Source: Vitellaria paradoxa
Lineage: Eukaryota; Streptophyta; Magnoliopsida; Ericales; Sapotaceae
NCBI GenBank assembly: GCA_019916065.1
Contig: CM034240.1
Coordinates: 50,368,372-50,432,371 of the forward strand
DNA: 64,000 nt
Reading direction: 5' to 3'
Within the stretch, counting starts at the first letter, position 1; each line of letters starts with the position of its first letter. The position numbers and the translations under genes were made by a program. The notes under the pieces are model-generated. The model was not told where the DNA came from. It was given only the letters and a program-made list of their open reading frames with translations, and ran no database searches. Positions 43,088-54,990 of this stretch are shown one piece after another.

Positions 43088-45837
43088 TGTAATAACCTGA
43101 ATTTTTTTTTAATTAAATTGCTTAAGTGTGGTGGTGATATTTGTTATAGTAAAAATCTAGAAAATTGAGAATTTGAAAATTTTTGGAATAATAAAATTAG
43201 TTGGAAAGATTTTCGGATTGAATTTCACCCTATGTGGGAGTTTAATGTAGAATTTCTAAAATTTTTATCCAAACACTTCCTAACCCAATTACTTATTTGG
43301 TTCAAACCAAGCCCAATAACCCATGGGTCAACCCCTTTTTTTTGACTCACCTCAACTCACTTCAACTCACTTTATCACTCAATGAGTTGACTCCTGAATA
43401 GTTGCTCTAAATTATTTCCCGACAACTTCATTTTCCATCTTCCATACACTCTCACCATCTTTCAAAATTATTTGACTAATTAGACAAAGAGAAGACCCTA
43501 CATTGATGATCTTAAATCATTTTTTTCAAATTATTTAGCAAACAAGATTTAAAGCATTTTGTTTGAAAGCTAGCATGATTTAAAGCATTTTGTTAATTTG
43601 TCAAAAAGCTAGCATAATTGTTTAATTTGTCAAAAAGTTAGCATGATTCCCGGATCATGCCACCCATCCTCATCCATCCTCCAACACATTTCTTAAATTA
43701 TATGGTTAGATAGTCAAAAAGTAAGCATGATTTTTGGATCATGCTACCAATTGTATATGCATGATCTTACCTTAGTTGATTTGAAGCATGATTATTTTCT
43801 CCACCAATAACTTTCTCTACACTCCTATGATTCTTATAAATTGTGTGCCTTCAAAGAGAAGAAAAACAATAAGAAAGAAAAAATATATATTTTTATCAAG
43901 TGTGGTTGGACATTTGGTGTTGTTTGGAGGAAGAAGAAAGGCTTGAAATTTTTCAATTGGGTGGTGTTCAAAGCTCAACTCCTTTTTCCTTCATAGGCTT
44001 GGTCACCAATATCTTCATTGAGGTAGGATGATGAACCTCCTAAAATATATTTGATGCTTTTTCTGGTTTGAAGTATGAAACTTGATTGTGATAAAAATAA
44101 ATACCCGTATATTGGGGGTAGGGAAGCCAAAATTTTGACTGATGTAACTCAGTATGCTGATAGCTCTCTATTTGTAACTTCTTATGTGCTTCTGACCCCT
44201 AAAACGGTGGAATTAGGCTTCGGCTAAAACATAAAAGTTGTAGCCCTTTCAGTTTTCTTTCCAACCCAAAAAGAATTGCATCAATCCGATTTGTGAGTCA
44301 AAAGTTATGCCCAAAATACTGAGCACGTGTAAAACTACATTTTCTGAACAAACTGAATTCAAGGCTGTTTTTGCACGTTTAAACCTTAAAATTTTAAAAA
44401 GTATAAAACATGAAAGTTGTAGGTCTTGAAGTCTAGTTTCTACAGATATAAAGTTTATAGATATTGAAGTTCTGCTCTATTTTATCTGAATTTTCTTTCA
44501 AGCTACTATTTTTGCTTAGTCTTTAATTGATGCTTGTTTGGATTTTTTTTAGAATATTATGTTTAAAGATTTATTTAAATTTCTAATTACCTTCTGTTAG
44601 TTATTGTCATGTTAATAATTTCTATTGATATGAAATTATTTTAAACTGGATATTATGTATTATTTGACACTCTAATATTAATGATAATTGACTTAGATAA
44701 TCAGTTTCATCATGGATAGTGGGATGACTTATTCAAACTAAAATGCTAAATATTTGATAAAATGCCCAACAGAAACAATCGACTTGTTCTTTTCTCATTT
44801 GGTCTTTCTTAAATGAATTTGATTTATTTTTAGGCATTGTTTTGTCAACCTAGCAAGTTATATAACTATATTTTTATGATTAAGTGAATTTAATGAAACT
44901 TATTTAATACCTTCCTAAACATTGGAATAATTCTATGGACATTTGTGGATATATTGAAGCCGAAAACCTATGATAAGAGTTTGATTATAAAGAAGATGAT
45001 GATTGAAAATTTTATTCAAATTATTTTGAAAAACAAAAAAATAAATAAAACTTATAAATTTTTCTAAAATTAAATATAAGTTCAAATAGCTATTTATTAT
45101 CTTTATATTCCATAAAATAATAAAATAAAAAGTAAAAGAGGCAAAAACTAAGATTTGCAGCCAATTAGGTTCGAACTTGCGACTTTAAATCGCAATTAGG
45201 GTCGCCCACCCACTAAGCTACCAACCTCGGCTTAATTAATATACTATTAGAAATAATTTTATTCTTATCAAATGTGGTACGGTAAACTTGTCAAAACAAT
45301 TAACTAAAATACTAATTCGTTATGGATTTAGATAAAGTGCTTAAAAATATACTGCATGTGACTGAATAATCCCACTTTTGATTTATCGCCCGGGAACATT
45401 ACCGGTTGTTATTAAAAATGTCTTATTTCCATGCAAGGTTCCTTTGGAATGTAAAAGGGTGAGAAGAAATTAAGACACTCGGTGCTAAAGTTAGTTTTGG
45501 CAATGGCGTGATGGGTGAGTAGAAATGGCATTTTAGATGAAGATGGGAACATGCATTTTATTTGGGAGATGCTCTCTTCTGACCTGGCCAGTCAGGTAGC
45601 CGGTCGTGACGGCTAGGTTTTTGGTACGTGACACCGTCAGAATGCATTGGATGCTAAGCCCATAAAGTCACTGGTTCCTAAGGCTGGGGGTAGAGGAGGA
45701 TAGGAGTATGATTATCTTAGGAGGATTTAAATTAAACTCCTTTACAAAATTTTACTGTGACTAGCAACCTCTCTTGTTATGTATGAATGATGTGTTGGAA
45801 TTATTTAATTATATTTAATTCCTCTCGATGAATATTT

Positions 45838-45876
<39 letters not shown>

Positions 45877-46708
45877 CCTGTATCGCTACGGGGTTTGATC
45901 CCGAGACCTTGAAAATCTAAATCTGAGATCCCTACCACTGCGACACAGACTTCATTGTGGTACACACATTAATATTTAACTATTTTTACATGTAAGTAAA
46001 ATAATAGTTACGGTGACGGTTTCATCGAATCGTTGTAAGTATAATTTACATTATTCAGTTGAGATCTATTGAATTAATTGTTGCATAAACAGTATGCCAC
46101 CTAAACACATCACTGTAGTGGGTCACTTAATACAGTGTAGTATTACAACCACTATATATAGGCACCTAGGAGATTCCGATTATTGGGCTTTAGTAGCTCA
46201 CCCTTTGTGGGAATATTTTTTTCAGGATATTAAGCACAAGGATACAGAAGATAACCTGGAAAGAGATTAATTTCTCTTAAATATTCTATCAGAAGAGTTA
46301 TCTATTTTTTTTTCTTCTTCCCTGCGCAGAGCTGGAGGACTTTATTGTTTGGTCTGTAACAATTGTTGGATGATTGTAATTATTAAGCTTAGATCTAATT
46401 TGCTTTTATTTGGTATGTAATGTTAATCGCGTGATTGGGACACTTAGATGGCTCTGTAATAATTTTCTCTATCGTTATTTTGTGCCCTGTAATTGAAATC
46501 CCATCAAATAGTTCAATCCAATGACTTATAAATATTGTTTGGGATAAAAAAAAGATTTGAATATCTTAAATTTTTCTTGCGGGTCAACCTCAGTTTGGAG
46601 GAAAATTCTGGGGTGTGACAGCGTGTTATTATCATCTTATTTTTATACCTAACAAATAAATCTCAAGTCACCCCTGGACATTCGGTTATGAAAATTCGAA
46701 GCGTGACA
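43088..46708 (+). mobile_element. Solo LTR of the Tekay-like Ty3/gypsy family
   Basis: A 3,621-bp LTR that starts TGTAATAACC and ends GCGTGACA, on the strand opposite to the element at 23.4 kb. Perfect 5-bp target duplications GTTTG flank it (43,083-43,087 and 46,709-46,713), so it is a true solo LTR formed by recombination between the two LTRs of a former full element. Homology with the 3' LTR at 23,387-27,134 runs over the whole length. A TTATAAATTG box at about 43,834-43,843 is the likely promoter. It contains both tRNA-like modules on the - strand and an AT run at 45,843-45,872. Confidence 0.95.
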
Positions 46709-46713
46709 GTTTG

Positions 46714-47290
46714 ATTCTAATTAGATTAGCTTGTATGCTACGTGTATATTCAATAAAATTTAATTTTTTGTAATTTTAATTCTGTTGTATAACCTTTATT
46801 CAACTTTTATTTTGATGATATTGCGTATCATTTTTTAAAACAAAAATTAAGTATTTTGTTAAAATTAATAAAAATTTAAAAAATAGAAAAAAGTTAAAAA
46901 AAAATTCAAGTTCTAGAAAAAGCCAAAAAAATTTAAAATTGGAAAAAAGTTTAGGAATTTGCCAAACGGCCTCCAATAACGGATAAAAGAATATTATTGC
47001 TATTATTCTTCTTCATTTACTGTTGGAAGTTCTAGAAAAAGTCCAAAAAAAATTAAAAATTGGTAAAAAGTTTAGGAATTTGCCAAACGGCCTCCAAGAA
47101 CGGATAAAAGAATATTATTTCTATTATTATTCTTTATTTAGTGTTGATAGAAAAGGCGAGCTACTAGATTTTTCTATATTTCTATATAAGCAATAAGATG
47201 ATGAGAAGAGACAAGAGAAACAACTTCAGATCAGTTAGTAAAAGTAAGCAGGGTGCATCAAGACTTTAAGTACAAGGCCAAAGAAACCAT
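46714..47290. other. Intergenic stretch with a 119-bp tandem duplication
   Basis: TTCTAGAAAAAG...GTTTAGGAATTTGCCAAACGGCCTCCAA...GGATAAAAGAATATTATT occurs twice, at about 46,905-47,023 and 47,024-47,143. No gene. Confidence 0.8.
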
Positions 47291-47326
47291 AAATAATTTA
47301 TCAAGGACGAGCTCTCTTGTTGCTGC

Positions 47327-48473
47327 TCAGGATGGGCACTTGTACTGCTTAATATGCTCAGCTTTAGCCGGGGTAATCTTCATGCACTTGCCATGGAACT
47401 ACTTCTCGCATACGTCACAACCGATCCAGAACTCATCTGATGCATAGTTCTCCCCACATGCCCCACACAAGGTCACCCCATGCTCGCCTTCCTCATCCTC
47501 GTTCAAAACCTCCTCGATCTTCTTTAGGCTCTGACTTTGAAAACTTTCTCTGAGATAATTCGGAACCCACATGCTATGGTCAAACAAAAAAATAAATAAA
47601 TAAAGGAGTGATAAACCAACATAGAGAAAGAAGATAAATTATAGGTGATAATGTGGAATAGATCACCCTCCTATTCCTTTTTAATAAATAAGAAAAGGAG
47701 TGAGAAACCAACATAGAGAAAGAAAGATAATTGGAGGTGATAATGTGGACTAAATCACTGCCCTCCAATTTCAAAAAGATGAAATTTCTCAAGTTGGCTG
47801 TGCTTATAAAATGCTCATCAAGGTATCTTGAGGACATGCCATGCCTGATGCTCCTACTGCTTTGAGTAAATAAAACAATAAGAAGCCGCGCGTAAATAAA
47901 GAAAGAGAGCAAAGGTAACTAGACATGGTGGCAATAGACTATAAGTACAAAATTCCCAGTTTCTATTTGCAAAAAGAAAAGGAGGAATCATAAGGGGCAT
48001 CCCACGTAAAAAAGAGATGGATGTCAGGAATGACTTGCATCTAAGAGCCTCTCATATTTTAACAGCAAGGCAACAATGATAATTTTACTTTTGTCAACAG
48101 TAGCTAAGCCAATGTTCAAGACGCAACCACGAAACATAAATGTAATTCCATGCGTGGATAGAGGTGGGGAATAGCTAGCTACTGCTGGCACATAAAAGGT
48201 TAGATTATCAAAAGCCCATGATAGTTCGAACTAATCTAAAAAAACATGCTAGAATAATTCGCCCCCAACTTAACCGTCTACCCATGAGAAAAATTTTATG
48301 ACCACAATTATGTGTGACAGGAAAGAACCCTTTTTACCGCTTTAGAGTTCGGCTTGGATTTGCTGCTGCTGTGATTCGAGACTGAAGATTTCTCTTTCTG
48401 TTATTTCTTTGCAGTAACAGTTACAACTTCAAATACTGTAGGTAACTCATTTATCATATTAAAAAGTCGCTTC
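47327..48473 (-). pseudogene. Alfin1-like PHD-finger gene, two 3' exons, decayed
   Basis: Two exon-like blocks of an Alfin1-like (AL) protein, a plant family that reads H3K4 methylation through a C-terminal PHD finger. The upstream block, 48,338-48,473, reads RKRLFNMINELPTVFEVVT and then KEKSSVSNHSSSKSK; it has an AG acceptor and a GT donor at its edges but one in-frame TAA. The last block, about 47,327-47,573, has [26 protein letters not shown] and FHGKCMKITPAKAEHIKQYK. Defects: the family Cys after W-I is Gly, the Trp after CEK is TAG (47,399-47,401), the final Cys of the finger is TGA (47,327-47,329), and the acidic linker appears frameshifted near 47,520. The N-terminal exons are not seen in the 2 kb upstream. 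The intron contains a 93-bp direct duplication (47,604 and 47,696). Confidence 0.8.
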
Positions 48474-51400
48474 CTGCACCAAAGAAAGAAATGGATTCAG
48501 TCCAGAAATCACCTAGACATAAAACCAAATAATTTGGGCAATCAAACCACTATAAATCTGATATAAATATCTAAAAGTGGTTTCATTTTCATTCAGACAT
48601 ATATAAGCTGACAAAACAAAAAACTCAACATCCAAATAAGAGTTCCATTTGGACATGTAAAATTGTGGCACAAATTGTAAGCTGGCAAAATTTTGACAGT
48701 AGGACATAACAAGGCTTGATTCTCAACGTGTTACCAAACATTTTCATGCCACTGAGATGTATCATTGGACATCATATGTTATTTATGCTACATATGTTAT
48801 TCATCATTAGACACCATATTACATATAACATTTAAAATACTAAATCTAATCTTTATTCCTTGACCGTCTACGCAACAATTAAAAAAATAAAAAAATAAAT
48901 AAAAACCAAAAAGAAAAATTGCCTACATAGCTTCAGGACTACAATAACCAAGCTTGTATATTTTCATATTTTTAGATATTATCAACGGGGCATGACAATA
49001 AAGCAACTAATTGCATGTAACCTTACTTCTGAAACCAAATGCTAAATACACAAGTGAGATATAGTATTTGCTGGTCAGGAACAACCCAAGCTTGACAAAA
49101 CAGAAAACTAAACATCCAAATAAGAGTTCCATTTGGACATGTACAAATGTGGCACAAGATGTAAGCTGGCAAAATTTTGACAGTAGGACATAACAAGGCT
49201 TGATTCTCAACATGTTACCAACATTTTCATGCCACTGAGATGTATCACTGAAAGGTCAAGCTTGAAGAGTCACACAAGAATGGAAGGCAAAAGTGCAAAG
49301 ATGCAATTACTTAACTTGAAATTCATATATCAAAAATTTTAAATTGACTAAGTAAATACTTGCTCGAGGTAGACCAACATAGTTTTGACGTAAGTTGTTA
49401 GCATAGTTAGAGTCAACAGAATATATTACCAAAAGTTTAAGAAGCATGGATGCTTCTAGGAAGGTGGCATATCTATGTTGGGTACTGACGCTCATTCAAC
49501 ACACTTTTCTTAACGAGTGTTGGACACTTATATAAACATATTATATTATTTTAAATTTTTTAGAAACACGCATTCCTTAAACTATTGGAGGACATCCATG
49601 AATTGCATTGCAAATTTGAAAACAAAGATAGTAATTGGAAGCCAACAATAAAATAAAAGAGATATGGATCATAACATTGAAGCACTTCCTAGGACCCTTT
49701 CTGATTTATTGAGACAAGTCTTTGAAGTGATACATAAAATATGACAGTTTCCAGTACAATGCATGTGCGGGTTAACTGTAGATATTGGCATTCCTACCTT
49801 GTAAGCTGATCTGACCTAGTTCATTCATCTACTTGCTGCAGTGGTTTGAGCTAATGCAATATTCCAGAGACTAAAATCAATTGGATGACCGAGCTCAGGT
49901 TGACTTGGGTGGCCTTTTTGTACAGAGTTTTAAGTATATTAGGGGTGGAAGATTTCAGTTGGTGACCTCAGAAATTGGAACAATCCAGTACAGGGTTTTT
50001 TTCACAAAGGAAATTCATGTAAATAGTGATATATAGTGAAAAGACAAATAGGAAGCGAAAGCCCCATAAATTTTCTTCTTTTCATAAGAATGAGTAGGAG
50101 ATAGAAGATCAGGACAAGAAATGAGGGAAAGACTTTGTACATATTACACGCATATTGATATATATTAATGCATAGTGGCTATTTTCTTTCCACTCCACTT
50201 GTGCATTAATAGTCAAGCGTGACTAATTTTCTGTCCTGCGAGTTGTGCAGCGTTGTGTGTGTGAAAAGATGATACGGCTTGCTGATGACAATCAGGCGTA
50301 TAAATGAACTGATTGAGTGACAATTCAGTGAGTCCTTGTCATTTAGCATTGGGCTGTGATTTTCAGAGTGGTCCATGAGTTCTTTTTACCGTGCACAATC
50401 CGTTAATCCGCAATATCTCATATTCTATCTTGTGAACTCAACAATCTATGCAACAAACTAACTAGTGCAATCTCCACCCGCTAAAGGATCCGGACCTGTC
50501 ATGCACCACTATTCTTTCCATGCGTTGAAGCAAAGGGATTCAAGACCCCAATGCTTTAATTAGCACCTTAATTAATTAAATTCAATTGATCATAGAAAGG
50601 ATGTAATGAAGTAGCCTTTAGTTTTGAGTGGGAGTGTCTTGAGAATTAAACGCTCTATTTAAGAGAAGAAAGCCAGCTCATTTTTGATAGGGTTGTACGT
50701 GGGTTGGGGACAAGCTTTGATATATCATGAAACTCCATTGCACGTGGTAGCCTTGCGTGGTCACTAGTTACCAAAAGCTATATAGCTGGAACATCCATTT
50801 CCAGGATTTCGTCCTAGATGAGTTTCGTTACCTTCTTGACTTTGCAACACAATCTCTTTCGTGTCCCTAACAATCCATCTGCAGCATTGGGCGATCCATC
50901 ACTCTCTCTCTCTCTCTATTTTTTTTTTTCTTCGGTAAATATTATTGGTGCGTTTATGTTGGTTGTCGAGGGCGTTTCTTCCCACAGCTTGCACGCATTT
51001 TTGTGTTGATTTTCAACTTCTTTTTTTCAGTGAATAAAACTCAAGTAAAGTCATGCAACGAAATGGAATTTATATTCTCTCTTTCGCCACATCTAATCTT
51101 TCTATCTTTTTTTTTTTTTCCTCTCCTTCCTAAATTCTCACTCCAAACACACCCTTCATCCAACAATCTATATATTAATTTATTGGTATCTATAAATTCA
51201 TATTCCTCCATTTCACTCTTATCCATTTAAATACTTCCTCCACCTTTCTCCCTTTCGTAAACATGCACTTGCTTTGTTCATAGGGCACAACTACTACCAT
51301 TTTTTTATAACTATTTTAATCACATTTTAACACAATCAAATGTCATAATTAACTCTTGCCAATCGTGCAAGTTAGGGAAGTATATTTTTATTTTATCTTA

Positions 51401-51540
51401 ATATTTAAATCTCACCAAATTGAAACAAAAAATATAAATAAATAAATAATAGGGTCTAACAATTGCTAAAGGCAATTAAATAAAACTCAAATAAAATTAT
51501 ATATAAGAGCTTTAAAAATTATTTAAATTTGGTTGATTCA
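48474..51540. other. Intergenic or former intron DNA with a 160-bp direct repeat
   Basis: A block of about 160 bases recurs at 48,607-48,768 and 49,090-49,250 (shared words AACATCCAAATAAGAGTTCC, GTAAGCTGGCAAAATTTTGA, ATGCCACTGAGATGTATCA). I searched for the N-terminal exons of the Alfin-like gene here and did not find them. The 50.8-51.2 kb frames are pyrimidine-rich and unrecognised. Confidence 0.5.
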
Positions 51541-51542
51541 AT

Positions 51543-54420
51543 GTTTCAGACATTCAAAAAATTCTTAAGCATTGTTCTAAAATAAAAAATAAATTTAAAA
51601 CCCGGTCATAAATTTAAAACCCAGGATATCACTAATATTTCTTTATATATGTATGCGTGTGTATATATATAATATATATATCATATTATGAGGAGATTGT
51701 AATTTGCATGATTAAATTTATTTTTCTCTCTTTGTTTTGATATAAATTTTTTTGACTAAAGAAAATTTTAATACAAAATTGTATATAAGATTTGAAAATT
51801 AACATAAGAAATAAAAGAATCCTTAAATACCAGATATTGACATAAGAAATGGACATAAAATTTTCAAAAAAAAAAAAAAAAAACTACATGTAGAGATGAA
51901 TTGATCCCAAAATGTTAACAAGGAATAAAAAAAATACAGACTAGACAATTTTAGCATTTCAATAAACACTCTGGAATACATTCCTAATTTGTTATTAATC
52001 AAATAACAGGATATTGGATGCTGTTGTCAATATGTATACCAATTCATTTTTCACCGGTAGTGCTTTATTTGGACTTATGTTTGTTATTTTATATTCATAA
52101 TTTTTTGAAAATTAGTAACAAAATCGTGTTTAGTAAATTTATTTTATTTTCTTATGTCCAAAAAATGAAAACTTAAACAAAAAAATATAAAATAGACAAA
52201 TCATATTTTCACTCTTTTTTTTCTTTTATAAATATTTTGTCAATTTCACCATTTTATCCATTTGTGTTGCATCATATTAAAATAAATTACTTTATTCAAA
52301 TATTTTATTAAACAAAAATTATTTTTATAAATAATATATTAAAGTAATTTATTTTATTAAATTTAAAATAATAATTTAAGATAAATAGATTATTTTATTA
52401 GGAAAAAATTATTATCAATAAAATAATAATTTACTATTAAAAGGATTTACTTTATTAAATTAAAATTTTTTATTTTAATTAATAACTTTTGTAAAATTAC
52501 AAATAATAATAATAATTACATATTCAAATAATTTATTTTATCAAATTAAATGTTTTTAGTAAGTAAAAGTTACCTCCTAAAATAATTTATATTAAAATAT
52601 TTTGTTAAATTAAATTAATTTTAATAAGTAAAATAATAAATTGTTATTAAATTATATTTGTTAATATAACTTATTAAATCAATTATTATTAAAATTAAAT
52701 CTTTTATAACTAATTAATTTAAAATTATTTTATTAAATTAATTAATAAAATATATTATATATCCGTTTATTCACTCAAAAATTACGAGATTCAAGTTACA
52801 ACGGCTTCACAAACACTAGAATGCAAGATTTCAAAATCGAAGAGGTATACCTCTGCTTGGATGAATAGAAACGAAATCAAAGTGTCGCCCAATGACCATG
52901 ACCCACACCAAAAAAAAAAAAAAAAAAAAAAAAAAACGAAGAAAAAAAAGAAATTTGAAGATTTTTGTGGTTGTGTGAAGGTGCATAAGCGCGCATATAT
53001 AACTACAAAACTCAATTTTAAGGAACTTACATGGTGTACGGTTGTGATTCCTCCTACGAGTTAGGTTTCTGTCAGTATTGAAAAGCTTATAATGTACCCT
53101 TTTATGGTATCATTTGGGAAGCTCTGGTTAATTAGTTTATTTGTTTAAATTTATTCTCTTATATTTTAATTTATTTTTAAACTTTTAAAATAAAAATATC
53201 ACATCAACGAAATCTAAAATTCACTTAAAAATTTACATTTTTTTCCTTTACAAACACCAAAAAAAAAAAAAAATCACCCATTTTTCTTACCAACCAAGCC
53301 TACGAATTTGAAATCTCCAGTGGAGTCTCGTCAGTTTAAAAAGCTGATAAACAAATCTCATCAATCCCTTGTCTGGTTTGGATCCCAACACTTGAAAAGA
53401 AAAATTTAGGGTTAATTATCAAAATTAATTTAACCTTGGGTTAAACTAATCTCACTTATAATCTAACCAACTAACCATGGTCCAACAAAACACCAAATTA
53501 TAAAATATGAAATAAAATATAATTATCAAAAAATTTAGGTTACTACTGAGTATCTTAGAGATATGAATGATGAGAAGAGTATGTTGCATAATAGTTACTT
53601 CTCCATCAATTCATGTGACTTATGTCATCGTTAGTATTTAATACTCTTTCTCCCATAGCTCACAATTGTCCGAGTGAGGAGGTAAATAAGTGGGCAAAAC
53701 TCTTTGATAAAATTAATATGATGCCAACAATTACTTCTAATTTTACTCGTAAATACCGAAGACAAATACACATCCAAGGCATGCTCACGGCGTATTAACT
53801 AATTTTCTCTCGTTTTAGGTGTGAAGATCTCTCCAAGTGCTAATTTGCTCCTCGGAGAGCCTCCGGTCAGGAACTTTTCTCCGGCCTTTGGCTCTTGTTT
53901 CTCGTCTTTCCTTGTGTGCGTTAAGTCCATCCAGAGATGGGAAATTCAGTGACGTGAGCACGTGACGAAAATTTATCACGTACAAATTAATTAATAAATA
54001 TTAAAGGAGAAGTGAATGGCATTCGAGGGCACTTGGCTGAAACAAGGGCCGCCCTTGATAGTATATTATTCTGATAAATACAATAATGGTTATGAAAGAG
54101 AGAGCCAGAGAGGGAGGGGTTGTGCTTTTCCCATGAAAAGCCATTACGCGCGTTGAAAATTTATCCCCGTGCCCCGGAGGGGGGGTGGGGTTTCCCTGAG
54201 AAGACATCACTCATGAGAGAGGGACCCCCACAAATAGGGCAACTGAACTGATATGTGAAAAACATGGGAAGGGGCCACCTCTGCTGTACTCTGTCTGCCA
54301 GCATTTGACCTATTGCACCCGTGATAATATTAATTAACGTTATGCGTTTACTGATAGTAGTTCAGTCTGCCTGCGTTTGCTGCAATGGAGCCATAGCCTT
54401 TTTTTTGGCCACCCTTAATT
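51543..54420. repeat. Segmental repeat, A half, copy 1
   Basis: Non-coding unit paralogous to 57,727-60,900. Landmarks are GACATTCAAAAAATTCT (51,550; 57,735), GTTATTAATCAAATAACAGGA (51,991; 58,053), AGTGTCGCCCA (52,880; 58,995), GAGCCTCCGGTCAGGAACTT (53,857; 60,304 with one change) and GACGTGAGCACGTGACG (53,951; 60,391). The interior at 52,060-52,760 resembles the 37-39 kb TIR-element family in reverse. A long poly(A) lies at 52,909-52,936. Frames in this unit follow homopolymers and are not genes. Confidence 0.85.
53472..53474. other. Unoccupied MITE site (TAA)
   Basis: AACCAACTAACCATGGTCC here is the empty counterpart of the sequence that flanks the Tourist-like MITE at 59,741-59,908 (AACCAACTAA ... 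TAAGTATGGTCC). A single TAA is present. Confidence 0.8.
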
Positions 54421-54421
54421 T

Positions 54422-54990
54422 TGGAGGCGTGCGAACCAAAATATATATCTCCGATCACAATAGCACATGCACGACTATAATGTTACACCCCTAGCTAATC
54501 AAAGAGGGTATACCCTAATTAGATTGAAACTAAATAATCTAATAGTCATATCATATAATTATTTTATTTACTACACTCAAGTGTATCAAGAAAGAGAATT
54601 TACAAAAAATTAGCAAGAAAATCACTTCCTCGTGCGTCCAAAAGCTTACATAGTCAATACTCAATATTATTATTGTGTAGTCAAATCAATATAAAGTATG
54701 TCAGACTCCCATTCTATAAATTATAGAAACGTATTAAATGTATAGGGTCTTTCTTCTCTCCCTCTTCTCTCTTTATATCACTTTATTTCTCTTTCTTTAT
54801 TTACATAAGATTATTAACTATATCTGCAATTGACTTAACTATCAGAGAGTCCTTGATCAGAAACTAATTCCAACCACTTTATTTCACCGTTCTTTTACAT
54901 GCAGATTTACACTGAAAAGGAGTTTATAAGAATAAGGGAGAAGGGGATCTGCAAATAAAGAGGGTCAAAATTTTTCTATACTAGGGGTTA
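54422..54990 (+). mobile_element. LTR-like insertion, related to 41.8 kb
   Basis: Inserted relative to the paralogue near 60,950, where TTAATTTTGGAGG is followed directly by TTGCCTTTAATTTTTTGTCG. The first 480 bases match 41,761-42,213 in the order of blocks: a CTAATTAGATTGAAACTAAA block, TATAAATTATA, pyrimidine-rich TCTCTTTATATCACTTT, then GACTTAACTATCAGAGAGTC and ACATGCAG. The last part (54,905-54,990) is unassigned. Target duplication not resolved. Confidence 0.5.

Noticed and set aside
52791..53064. Frames at 52.8-53.1 kb on both strands
   Set aside because: They are carried by a long poly(A)/poly(T) run and the paralogue at 59 kb does not preserve them.
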